NCBI GenBank assembly: GCA_017163975.1
Contig: JAFFSR010000251.1
Span: 4,464,001-4,528,000 of the forward strand
Length of the DNA: 64,000 bases
Source of the DNA: Anastatus disparis
Lineage: Eukaryota; Arthropoda; Insecta; Hymenoptera; Eupelmidae
Reading direction: 5' to 3'
The notes beneath the pieces are model-generated. The model did not search any database, was not told where the DNA came from, and was given only the letters and a program-made list of their open reading frames with translations. The translations under genes and the position numbers were made by a program. Every line of letters starts with the position of its first letter. Within the stretch, counting starts at the first letter, position 1. This document shows, in pieces, positions 49,764 to 61,110 of this stretch.

Positions 49764-51544
49764 ATACACGGATATTTTAGGTTTTGTAAGAAGTTTAAAG
49801 CTTTCGTCCCTCCTTAGGTTTTATATGATACTCTTCTGGCAAAGAATTAGAAGTTTTGAAAGAAAAGAAACTTTTTTAATTATAAATTGTAGTTTGATTT
49901 TTCAAATGTTTTTTTTTTTTTTAATTTATTTTACAAATTTACTCACCAAGACTTTTGTTATAGTAAAGAGATTAGAGTGAAATTATACGTGTTTGACTTA
50001 TGCAATATCAAATTTAAGTTTACAGAAAATTTTAATAATGATAAAATTTATTTCATGTTCAAACTTAATAAATTTTATCGTATTTATTTTCTAATAATAT
50101 TATGTATTTCTGAAATTATCAAGTATTAATAGTTAAGCTTTAGAAACATAAAAGTTATATACTTTAAATAATTTTATAATTTGCCGAAGCTTAAAAATAA
50201 TGATTGTAACAACAACTTCGAATCAACAAAAAAGAATAAAAAATCTTCTAAAATAAGTGAATACGTAACCATACGTGTTTTAAACAAATTTAAAGTGATA
50301 TGATTCAAACTTGTATTTAGATTGAATGTATTATGTAATATAATTGGCGAATCGGTTTATTTTATTATTATTATTCTGATTATATTTACGAATATTCCCT
50401 CAAATTGCACACTGATTGATTTGAATGAGAATTTCGATAACACTGAACTTTTATATTACTGTAATTTTTACTGAAATTTTCCGCGGTATCGATTGATGCT
50501 TATTTATTTAAATCGAAAAAATTCATTTATTTATAATAATAGTTTATAAAAAATAATTTTTCTATTCTGTAAACTGACATTTTTTTAAAAATAGCGGTGC
50601 AAATTCGCACTAGTGTGCAATTTCAGAGTTTAAACTTGATTTTTCTTTTCGTTTTACTCTAAGATGTTTTAAATATAATAAATTTGATAAGAATAATTAT
50701 AAATTTTATGGTCCATTACTATTTGTAAATGTTTAAAAGTAATGACTTGAAAAAAATTTTTTTAACTTTTGTGTAAAATTAATTTTTACAATTTTAGTGA
50801 TAAATAGGTAATTAATAATTGTAACAACGTAATATTCAATAACGTTTGAAAATGATAAGAAATAAGTTTAATATTTTAAATAGTAAAAGACTAATTTATA
50901 AATAACATGCCAGCTCAATTGAATCTAATAAGTGCCATGTAATTTTTGAAAAATAAATTACATTTCATTGTAAATAATTTTTATCAAACATATAAAATTA
51001 CTTACACGTTTCATATGAACGATTTACTTCTTAGTTAACTTTATATATAAGTTTTATGTTAATTAATATGAACTATATTTATAGTATTGTAACAAGAGAT
51101 GTTAGTTGATGAATAAAATATTTTTAGAATCCAAGAATTAATTCGAGATGGATGATAAGCAATATTTCAATGATTAAATATTCACGATGATCTAAAATTA
51201 TTTTTAGTATTTTCAATATACTTGAACATAAGCACTTGATTAATTTTTTAATTTTTGTATATAATCTTATGAATCACATCAAAGTTTCGTCATGAAGTTT
51301 AAAAAGAAAAGAAAAATATTCTTTTGGCAAAATTTTAACATTGTAATTAAAGTATTTTCTTTCAATCATAAGAAACTGATTTTGTAATTTTAGAATGTTA
51401 TTTGATAAATATTTGTGAATGAATAAAATCATTTTATAGGCAAATAAGCTCAATCATAAAGCTCTCTAATATTTAAGATGAAAAATATAAAAAAATAGAA
51501 ATATATAAATGTCCTGCTATATTTTTAAATTGTGTATGTAAGAT
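49764..51544. other. NOX5 3' flank: no gene seen
   Basis: AT-rich sequence after the NOX5 stop TAA at 49761-49763. It presumably holds the 3' UTR. Several AATAAA words exist but none is clearly the signal. No other coding frame is supported. Confidence 0.5.
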
Positions 51545-51780
51545 ATACCGTGAAGGACGTAATTTCTGATCACTTAGGAGGTATTTCTGATCACATATTT
51601 ACATGTAAAAAAGTAATAGTATATTTCTTTTTCACACAAACGAAGCATTTCTTACACTCAATCTATTTTTTCTCATAAATTAAAAAAAAGTTTTTCCTAC
51701 TAAAATCTTATAGATTATGATTTATAATAAATAATGATCAGAAATTACGCCCTGATCAGGAACTACGTCCTTTACGGTAT
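51545..51780. mobile_element. MITE with ATACCGTGAAGGACGTA ends
   Basis: The left end ATACCGTGAAGGACGTAATT and the inverted right end ATACCGTAAAGGACGTAGTT match. GTAATTTCTGATCA occurs in both arms and a variant is repeated within each arm. If TA is the duplicated target, the element proper runs CCGT...ACGG. It is about 236 bp and non-coding. Confidence 0.85.
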
Positions 51781-51787
51781 TATAAGA

Positions 51788-51993
51788 ATGGAGGTCGTCA
51801 GTAGCAAAGTCGGTAGAGCAATGGATTTGTAATCTCGAGGTCCCGAGTTCGAATCCCGCTATTGGTGACCGATTGACACAAGCACAGCTGTACATTACAT
51901 GTATTTTGTTCACAAATACACTGAAGACCTCCGTCGCGAATTAGCATCGTAATGTTAGCATAAATACAGCGGCGTTAAATTAAATAAAAGTTA
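51788..51993 (+). mobile_element. tRNA-derived SINE with 10-bp target-site duplication
   Basis: TATTATAAGA occurs exactly at 51778-51787 and again at 51994-52003, bracketing the element. The head carries a perfect RNA polymerase III A box, TAGCAAAGTCGG (51802-51813), and a B box, GAGTTCGAATCC (51845-51856). An 11-base stem allowing G-U pairs joins 51794-51804 with 51859-51869. The anticodon region is tRNA-Thr-like (TGT) but the arms pair poorly, so it is not a functional tRNA. The tail ends in A-rich AAATAAAAG. It landed at the right edge of the MITE. Confidence 0.85.
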
Positions 51994-52003
51994 TATTATA
52001 AGA

Positions 52004-52843
52004 GTGTATTACATGTTAATTATCATTAATGTTCAGAAAAATTAAATTAAATAAATCACTTGTACTTGCAAAAATATATGCATAATTTTTTATCAGTTTT
52101 TTTTTCTAACATAAAATCATGTGAAAAACATTTTTTTAAATTATAATAAAGTATCTCTAGTGGAAATAGAAAACTAAAATTAATAAAAATAGATGGATTT
52201 GAAAATTCTATTGAATAAACCAATTAAAAATATATTTTATTACAAAAATAAAAAAAAACGAAATTCTTTTGAGAAATAAATTAATCCAAAATTTGATTTG
52301 CATAAAATATAATAAATTAATATTTTATTTAATTTACAAAACTTGTATTTTACAAAGAGCTTACAGCTAATAAACGTATTAAGTACTTAAAATAATAATA
52401 AGATCTTTCTTCATATTATTAACATTCATTAAATTTCCATAAGTTGACTGTTTCATAAAATATCTTAGTCATAGGAACATTCATTTCAATAAAATACTCT
52501 TGCATAATGATTAGATTTTTTAGATGAATTTAGATCTTCAATATTTTTATAAATATTTTGGAATAAATAAAATATACTTTTTTAAAGCTATGGTTTCTCT
52601 TATTAATAAATATGTATACTACTAATAAAATTTCAATAAATATTGTATCAATGTCACTGCACCTATTTTTAATGTAATTAAGTAAGATATAAACTTGGAT
52701 AATGACATTGATAACTTATTTATAAATAGCGCTTTATCACTTTTTATATAATTTTAAATAATTATTTATGAAATTTTAATCGCTCGAAGTTATATTATGA
52801 CGCAATGCTGAAAGACACTTTAATATTAGTGTTATTTTTTTAA
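52004..52843. other. Non-coding sequence between the SINE and DGK-epsilon
   Basis: AT-rich sequence with no supported gene. It probably includes the DGK-epsilon 3' UTR, because that gene ends at 52844 on the minus strand. Confidence 0.5.
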
Positions 52844-55269
52844 TCAATAATCATTGCTCATCAACATTAATGCTTGATTCACATAAGCAATATTAAAAGT
52901 GCAAGGAGACTGACGCCATGGTTCTCCATCTACTTGCATGGCACATGGATTTTTTAGGACGATCTAGAAAAAAAAACATAACAACTTGATTATAAATAAG
53001 AGAACATTTTTTTTTCAAAATAATAAAAATCAATAATAAATTCTTACTCTAACAGTCTTTGCTTGACCTAAACGAAGTGGTTGTGAAAGACCAACTTGCA
53101 ATTGGGCAATATGTAAAGAAGAATATATAGCCACAACTTCTACTTTTTTATCACTTATACTTTGTTGTCCTACTTGATTATCTGAAATATATTTTTATTT
53201 CATATGTAAATAATAAAAATTAAAATAAACTACTTTTCTCAATAGTATATGTTTTTATTAAAAAATCTAAAAATAACCTTCAAGATTCATATTCCACAAA
53301 TCAACGCCAGCTCCCCAAGAAGGAATGTTCAAAACCACAATACTTTCTATTGAAGGTAATTCTACCTTTCTATCGTCTAAATAAACTTCAATACTTTGAT
53401 CCAGATCTTTGCATTCTCTTTCAACTACTTGTTGAGTGCCAAAGCATAAATAAAGAAGCTAAAAAAATTAAATAATATTATGAAAAATTGATAAAACTTT
53501 ATAATTTTATAAAGCATGAATTAAATAATTTTAAAACCTTATTAAATATTCTATGACTAAATATATAAAATCGACTCTCTCTTGTTTTATGAAAGTTCAA
53601 AGTCACTTGTGCATCAACACCTACACTCAAGTAATTGTACATATGGAGAGATTTTTGTTGTGCTCTAAATCCTAAACCTTTTTTTATATCTATTTTGATA
53701 GCCCATCTAATTTCAATAAAAAATATTTATATGAAACATAATACAAAAATACAAATAAACAATAATTTTAGTAAATACAATTAATTAAAAAAAATGCTAC
53801 TGTTGACATACCTGTCAAGCTTTACTTTCTTTGAATGTTGTATAGTTTTTAATGTGTTAGAAACATCTGTTGCCACATCATATTCTTTTCCCCACCCTAA
53901 TACACGTGATAAATCATTTCCAGTTCCCAATGGAAGAATCGCTACAGCTGGAATAGGCTAAATAAGATTAGACATCAATTAATGTCGAATATCATACTAG
54001 TATAAAATATAAAAAATGTGATGAGCTTATGTTAAGCAAAATTTTTTAAAAATTGTTATTAATTCATTACATTTAATTGTAATTTATGAATGGCATCCAA
54101 AAGCCAGGCAACAGTACCATCACCACCAGCCACCACAATTCTATATGGAGTATCACCTAATAAACGACACCATTCAAGTGCAGCAACAGGATCACGTTCT
54201 GACAAGTCTATTACTTGGGCAGGATTTAAATATTTTCTAAATGAAGACAATATTTCAGCTCCATCGTTGTTTCCTGACTTTTTATTGGCTGGAAAATAAA
54301 TCATTTTACTATTAAACAAAAATTCATCCATTAAATCTAATAAAAAATAATTGTTTATAATTTCATTTATATATTATCTATTTTTAATAATGATCATACC
54401 AACAACAATGAGTGGACTCCAATTTGGCCATAATGGTGGTATGATAGACCGAAGTTGTAAGCGACGACGATTACTGTGTTTATTAGCAACTTCAAGACTT
54501 GATGGTGGAATAATCATGAGTTTAAACACACCAAAATCACATACCTAAAATGAAGCATGATAGAATATGTAATAATTTAAACAATATCATTCTAATAATT
54601 TACATAAATGCAAGTTTACATCATTAATAGATGATTTGCAAGTTTCATGAGCACATCTTTGACACCAACAACAACACCAATCTAAAAGTCCTGGTTCAAG
54701 ACTACATTCTTCATCGCAAACATCACACATTGCAACAAGAGGTAAATTTCCTATAAATAACAATTTTTCAAATTACTGCTATTATAAGTTAAATTTTAGG
54801 ATTAACTAATAATTTTTTAATTGTTTTTAAAAAAAAAATTGAATATTAAGATTATCACCTCTGATCCAATGATGTTTCATAGGTTCTTTATTTGCGAATG
54901 TTGTTATTTCTTTACATTTAAAAGATTTATCTACTTTTTTAATACATTCATGATCAGCACATACTCCACAAGAATCACAATATAATCCATTTGCAGTTAT
55001 TAGAAGTGATTCGCAAACACTACAAAAATAAGCCTGTAAAATAAAATTATTTATTAATATTCAATGTTCAAGAATAGTAAAATTATAAAAATTTTTAAAT
55101 GATTTACCCTAGATGTTTTTTTAATAATTTGCCAATTGTGCTTTTTACTATTCCTAACATGTATATTAAACTCTCCAATTAGAAATCGCACAACATTCAC
55201 AGTAACAACAAATATTATCATTGTTGAAACTGTTGGTAAAAGGCATCCATAAAACGTATCAACCCACAT
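52844..55269 (-). CDS. DGKE: Diacylglycerol kinase epsilon, 10 coding exons, 526 aa
   Basis: The enzyme phosphorylates diacylglycerol to phosphatidic acid with ATP at membranes; the epsilon type is single-pass and feeds the phosphatidylinositol cycle. Exons in transcript order: 55269-55108, 55033-54859, 54750-54620, 54544-54400, 54288-54071, 53957-53812, 53706-53538, 53458-53278, 53181-53048, 52963-52844; all phases close. Residues about 11-31 are a hydrophobic membrane segment. Two Cys-rich C1 domains follow (about 44-100 and 107-150; CSVC, CDSC, CDVC, CCWC). The catalytic domain has ANKKSGNN (205), GGDGTVAW (259) and LPLGTGNDL. The accessory domain has NYLSVGVDA and ends with MQVDGEPW near the C-terminus. 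In the first C1, Asp stands where most C1 domains have the second His. An acceptor at 55295 implies an upstream untranslated exon, with a candidate donor at 55552. It is close in length and order to human DGKE. Confidence 0.95.
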
Positions 55270-57176
55270 GATTGCTAATTTGTACTTTGGAATTCTAAAA
55301 AATAATTAAATGTCTTATTTTAATTTAAATTATTAAATAAAAATTTGTTAATTTAAGAATATTTATAACAAAAATCACCAAATGGTGACATGGCAACATT
55401 TGAAAATTAATTTTTAGATATTTAAAAAACGAAAAATAAGTAAAAGTGAATTCTTGTTATACTTTAAATCAATAATCTTACGTAGATGTTTACTTTTGCA
55501 AAATTTGTTCAATAGATAAAAGAAAAGATAAAAGTACTTTACCTTAGATGAAAGAGTTGATTAGTTACACACGTATAAATCTAGTATTTGAGAATCAATG
55601 ATTCTCTTTTCGTTTTTGCCATAATTTTGCATCTCGTTTGAATTTTAATTGTTATTTCTCTTATTTTAAAGCTAAAATAATGTCGAGAAAATGAAAAATA
55701 AAACACGTTTCCATGTTTGTATGTGTGTGAATATTTGCGTACGCAGTATAATCACAGAGCACAGTACAGTATTTACGTATTTAGTCATTGAGGGTGGTTT
55801 TGCTTTCTGCTTCAGGAACATCAACGCTGTCTCATGGTTATTATCAATACTAAAATGATAATTGTATTATCAGTGTATGATAATAATGTTATTATTAACT
55901 AGGATTAAATTATGTATTATTTTTAAATATAAAAAATTTTACAATAAATATAAACATCTAAAAAAAATGCTTAAATCATTAAAAATTGATTGAATATGGC
56001 TTATGAATTCTAAATTATTATTGTAATAAACACAACACAATTGGAATTATATGTAATTAGTATTCGCGATTGTTAGTAATCGCATATAGTGTTTCAAGTT
56101 TTGAAAATTCAATCCAACAATCAATAATGCGGCATCCAAATTAGCGAAATAACTAATATTTTTAATCAAATGTATAACTTCATGAAGCTTGAATTTGTAA
56201 ACGTTACTTGAATATCGGTATTTAGCCCTGACTTGATTATCTCTCAATTTCGTTTTTCAATCTAACATGTTTTCTTGTATCTACAAAGTGTATGTCTATC
56301 TTAAATACGTAGACATAGAATATCTGAATACTAGAAAAAATGCTTATTTCAAAAACACAATTTAAAAATTGAAAGACATAAATATACTCATACTCAACAG
56401 CTGATATCAACGTAACGTTTTGTAAATTTGGGTCTACGAGTATTCTTTATTTACATATACATTTGTTAAAAAACTAGATTATTATATGATAAGATTTTTA
56501 CAGGATCAAACGATCACTTGCTAATTTTTATTTTTTCACATAATTTCACTGAGCTCGGTTTAATTAAGTATTTTGTATTGTCAAATAAATAATTATCAAA
56601 TATTTTTTAATTTATATTTATATTTAAGTAAATAAAATAGTTTATTTTTTTATTACTTTCGTGTGAACGTACACAATTATAGAGATTATATATCTTTCTT
56701 TACTTTTGTAAACAAACAAAACTTGTTAATAGTTTGCAAATAAAATTCTTTTGATATTAAAAAACAAAGATTCATTTTATAAACAAAAACAAGATAATTT
56801 AAAGTGCTAATAAAATATTATTTAATATAATCTTATAATGTGTTTACATTTTTATAATGTATGGAAAATAATAAATAAATGAAACAAACATTTTTTAGGT
56901 TAAAATACAAATTAAATAAGTAATAACATATAATAATAATTTTTATTTTTCAGCATAGAAAATTATTGTGATATATGAAGTGATAATCAAACCTTTATTT
57001 TTATACCCATAATATTTGTTTTGAATAAAAAACTAAAACTATTGTAAAAAAAATCATCTAAAAATCAAAGTTGAAAGTACTTGTTAGCTTTTATTTATCT
57101 ATGTATATTAAAATTACATATTAATAAAGTATTAAATAGCGAAATAATTTATTTCTTTTAATTTTTAGATTTCACT
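55270..57176. promoter_or_regulatory. Head-to-head intergenic region between DGK-epsilon and SKI3
   Basis: The two start codons diverge 1.9 kb apart. On the minus strand, an acceptor (TTTTTTAG before 55294) and a donor (AAG then GTAAAG at 55552) suggest a 5' untranslated exon of DGK-epsilon starting near 55600-55800. On the plus strand an acceptor just before 57170 (TTTTTAG) suggests a leader exon for SKI3. Sequence around 55700-55840 is less A/T-monotonous than its flanks and is the likeliest shared promoter. No TATA box can be singled out. Confidence 0.45.
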
Positions 57177-60100
57177 ATGACTAAGAATATCAAAGCCTTA
57201 GTAAAAGAGGCACGAGAGCTTATTAAACAAAAGGAATACATTATTGCTATTAAAATATGTAAAACTGTATTGAAAGAAGAGAAAAATAATTATAATGCGC
57301 TTGTTTTAATGGGAGCTGCTATGCGAGAAATTGATGACCTTAAAAGTCAATCACCAAATTCTTTAAAAAAAGCCACAGAAATTCAGCCTGATAATCCTTT
57401 AGCTTGGCATGGGTTATTGGTTTATTACGAAGGACAATCAGATAATGTTGAAGTAATGACAAATTTAATTCCGGTTTATAACAAACTTTTACAATTGGAA
57501 AGGTAAAATTATTTTTTATTTAATTTTTTATTAAAATTTAAATTTCTAATCCTAATGAGATCATATATTTTAGTAACACCGCAAAGTTTCTTCAATACTT
57601 AAAGAATCTTTCAACAACTTTATTAAAACTAAACAGTGATGAAGCTTTACGCGAAAGTATTGCAGTTCTTTCTAAATTAAAAGAAAATATGAAAAATGAC
57701 TCTGATGTAGAAAAATTAAAAAATATAAAAGAAACATTAGCATCCATTTTAACACAATATCCAAAAGTTGCTAGTGATTATGATGAGCTTTTAGAAGAAG
57801 TACTATCTTGTATTACTGAAGATGAAGATTCAATAAATAGACATGAATATTATAAAAAATATTTGAAATTTCTTTACAAATCTGAAAAATTTATCAAACT
57901 CTTACGTGAAGCTGTTAAAATGCACGATATTTTTAATCAAGATATTTATCCATTAGGTAACTTATAAAAGTTAATAAAAGTAAAAATAGATTATTAATAT
58001 TGAGATTCTATTTTTCAGAATGGATTTGCAGAGTATATTCAGAGTTAAGTATTACACATGAGACTTATAAAGAAATCGATATAACAGAATATTATGAAAA
58101 ATTATTAGATCATGAAGCAGAATCTATTCTTGGATATTTTGCAAAAGCAGTACGTTTATATGAAACAGGCAATTTAATAGATGCAAGAAATATCCTCAGT
58201 TTCTTAGTCGATGTTAAACCAAAATGGTTTCATGCATGGCTTTTATTAGGTAAAATTGATACACGAATTTATTGTTGGGAAGATGCTGAAACTGCTGCAT
58301 TGCACGCTCTCAAACTTTTGCCTGAAGGAGATCCTCATAATTTGCGTCCTACTATTAATTTACTTCTACTAGAAGCTCTTATTAAGAGTTCAAACAAACT
58401 AAAATTAAAAAAAGCTGAAATTAATTTTGATGAAGTAAGTATTAATAACTAATTTAAATTTTATTTTAACAGACTAATATACATGTTTACTGTTCTAGTT
58501 ATCTGATGATTCCAAGAAAAGTTCTATTTTGAAAGCACACATGTATGTTCAATTAAGAGATCCTGGTACAAAAGATTTAATAATGAACTTGAAAAATGAT
58601 CCAAGTACAAGAGTTGAGGCAACTGTAATTCATGCATTAGATTTATTATACGAAAAACATTTAGAAGAAGCTGCAGATGTATTAGGTTCTGTTTTAGAAA
58701 CATCTGAAACGTGGATGACTTTAGGAAAAATTCATTGGGAAATGGCTGATTATACACATAGTTTAATGGCCTTTCTAAAAGGTATTCGAGCTGATCCTCA
58801 TAATTGGGAATGTCTTGTTTATTTAGGACAATATCATCAGCATCACTCAAAAGACTATGAACGATCAAGAAAATGTTATCAAAAAGCATTACAAATTAAT
58901 CCTAATTCTGATCAAGCTGGAATTGGTTTGAGTTTAGTTCATAGATTATTGAAAAATACCGTTAGTATTAGTTTTATATTTAAAGCACTACATTTAAAGC
59001 TGTATACATATAAAAATAATATATTTATTTATTTATTTATTTATTATTTTTATACTGCTAAAGCCATTTACAAAAATAAAAAATTAGTAAATATCACCCG
59101 GTAGCATTCAATATATATTAAATTTTTTTTTATATATAATAATTTACTATGATTTTAGGAAGCAAATTTACAATTTCTTAATCAATTAACAAGTCAAGGT
59201 AGAGGGCCAAAATGGGCATTACTTCAGCTTGGCTTACAACATCTCGATAGTGGTAAGGCTAACGAAGCAGTATCAACTCTTCGGAATGCTGTAAAAACTG
59301 ACCCTACTGACAGGTAAGTTTCAATTTAAAGTTTTTTTTTATTAAATTATCAAAGCATCAGTGAAATAAAATTTTTTTTTATTTAGTAACTGTTGGGAGT
59401 GCCTTGCTGATGCATATTTAGCTAGAGGTGCTCACTTATCTGCTTTAAAATCATATGAAAGAGCTTTAGAATTGAATCCAGAATCTTTTTATGCTATGAC
59501 TCAACTTTCTAATATTAAATTGGTCAGTTTTATTCTTCATTCTGAATTTTAACATTATTATTAAAATAATTATATTTTGAAAATTCTTCAACAGCTAGTA
59601 GGTCAATATGATTTAGCAAAAAATGATTTTTCAAATATTTTGGAACAAGATAAATGTAATATTGCAGCTTTAAAAGGTTTAGCAGAATGTTGTTTTAAAC
59701 TTGGAAAAAAACATGCAACAGCACAACTTTTATCACGAGCCAGAGATGATTTTCAAGAGGCTTTTGACACTCTAACAAAGGCTGTTAAACAAAGAAGTGA
59801 CATTTTATGTAACTGGAAATTATTAGGTGATATCTGTTACAATATTGCAGCTTTACCAGAAAAGTATTGTTTTTTAAATGTAATTCCTGAATTAATACAG
59901 TCTGATTTACAAGATGATAACGTAAAAATTACGAAAACACAAATTTTTCTATTGGCAATAAGGTATTTGTATTGCGCAATCCCTATTAATATATATATAT
60001 ATTTATTATTAAAAAACTATTATCTTTTCAGATGCTACTGTAGAGCTTTGAGTATCACAAAAAATTCATCACTTTTATGGCATGATTTGGCTCACTGTTA

Positions 60101-61030
60101 TTTAGCTCAATATCACTTAGATTCGAAAATAGATCGCAAAGAAGTTATCAAAAAAAGTTTAGCTGCAGCTAAAAAAGCTGTACAACTTGATCCTTATTCT
60201 TGGTATCATTGGAACTTATTAGGTGTAATATGTATGACCAATGAAATAAAAAATTATGCTTTAACTCAACATTGTTTTGTCATGGCAATTGAAAGAGAAT
60301 CAAATAATCCTGTTTCATGGACAAATCTTGGATGTTTATATTTACTTTTAGGTATTGATAATAATAATAATTTGTAAATCAAATATACTTTTATATTAAT
60401 ATAAATATTTGTAAAAAATGTGAATTATAATTTGTTGAAACTAATTTTAGATGATTTATTTCGTGCAAATGAAGCCTTTTCATGGGCTCAAAAGACAGAT
60501 CCAGCATATATTAACAGCTGGATTGGTCAAGCTCTTATAGCAGAAAATCTTTCACATAAAGATGCAATGGATTTATTCCGTCATGCAACATCACTTGGTT
60601 ATCATCATGAAGCAGCATCAGGCTATACTCATTGGGTATTAAAAACAATAATGGACCCTGAAGCAAAGAAAGATTCACTTTATTCTTATGTTATTGAAAA
60701 AATGCATGCTATAACAGTTGCAAGTGATGGAATTCATTGGTACACAGGTAATATAAAATTATAAGAAATGAGCTTATTTCAAAAAAGTTTTAATCAATTT
60801 AAATTAAAAAGTGAGATATCAAAATATAATTTAAAATTATTTTATAAATGCACTAAAAAAAATGCAAAACATTCTCACATTACTAATCTTACTACACTTT
60901 CTTAAAGGTTCACATAAATAAATTAACATTTAATTAAAAAATTATTGATTTCTAGATTTATATAGTAAACACTGTTATTAGTAGAATTTAAATATTAAAT
61001 ATTCATAAATTTATAAGTTTTAATTAAAAG

Positions 61031-61110
<80 letters not shown>

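Noticed and set aside
49606..49980. A 124-residue plus-strand frame over the last NOX5 exon
   Set aside because: It is an out-of-frame shadow. The NOX5 frame contains the conserved CGPP and terminal Phe.
51794..51869. Functional tRNA-Thr gene
   Set aside because: The A and B boxes are good, but the anticodon and T stems mispair, the acceptor stem is 11 bases and overlaps the A box, and the unit is bounded by a SINE target duplication.
51722..51913. A 63-residue minus-strand frame with SPIAGFELGTSRLQ
   Set aside because: It is the antisense reading of the SINE's tRNA-like head and the adjoining MITE end, a common false gene in SINE-rich genomes.
53041..54548. Plus-strand frames opposite DGK-epsilon (for example 54090-54299)
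   Set aside because: They are antisense shadows of catalytic-domain exons with no motif of their own.
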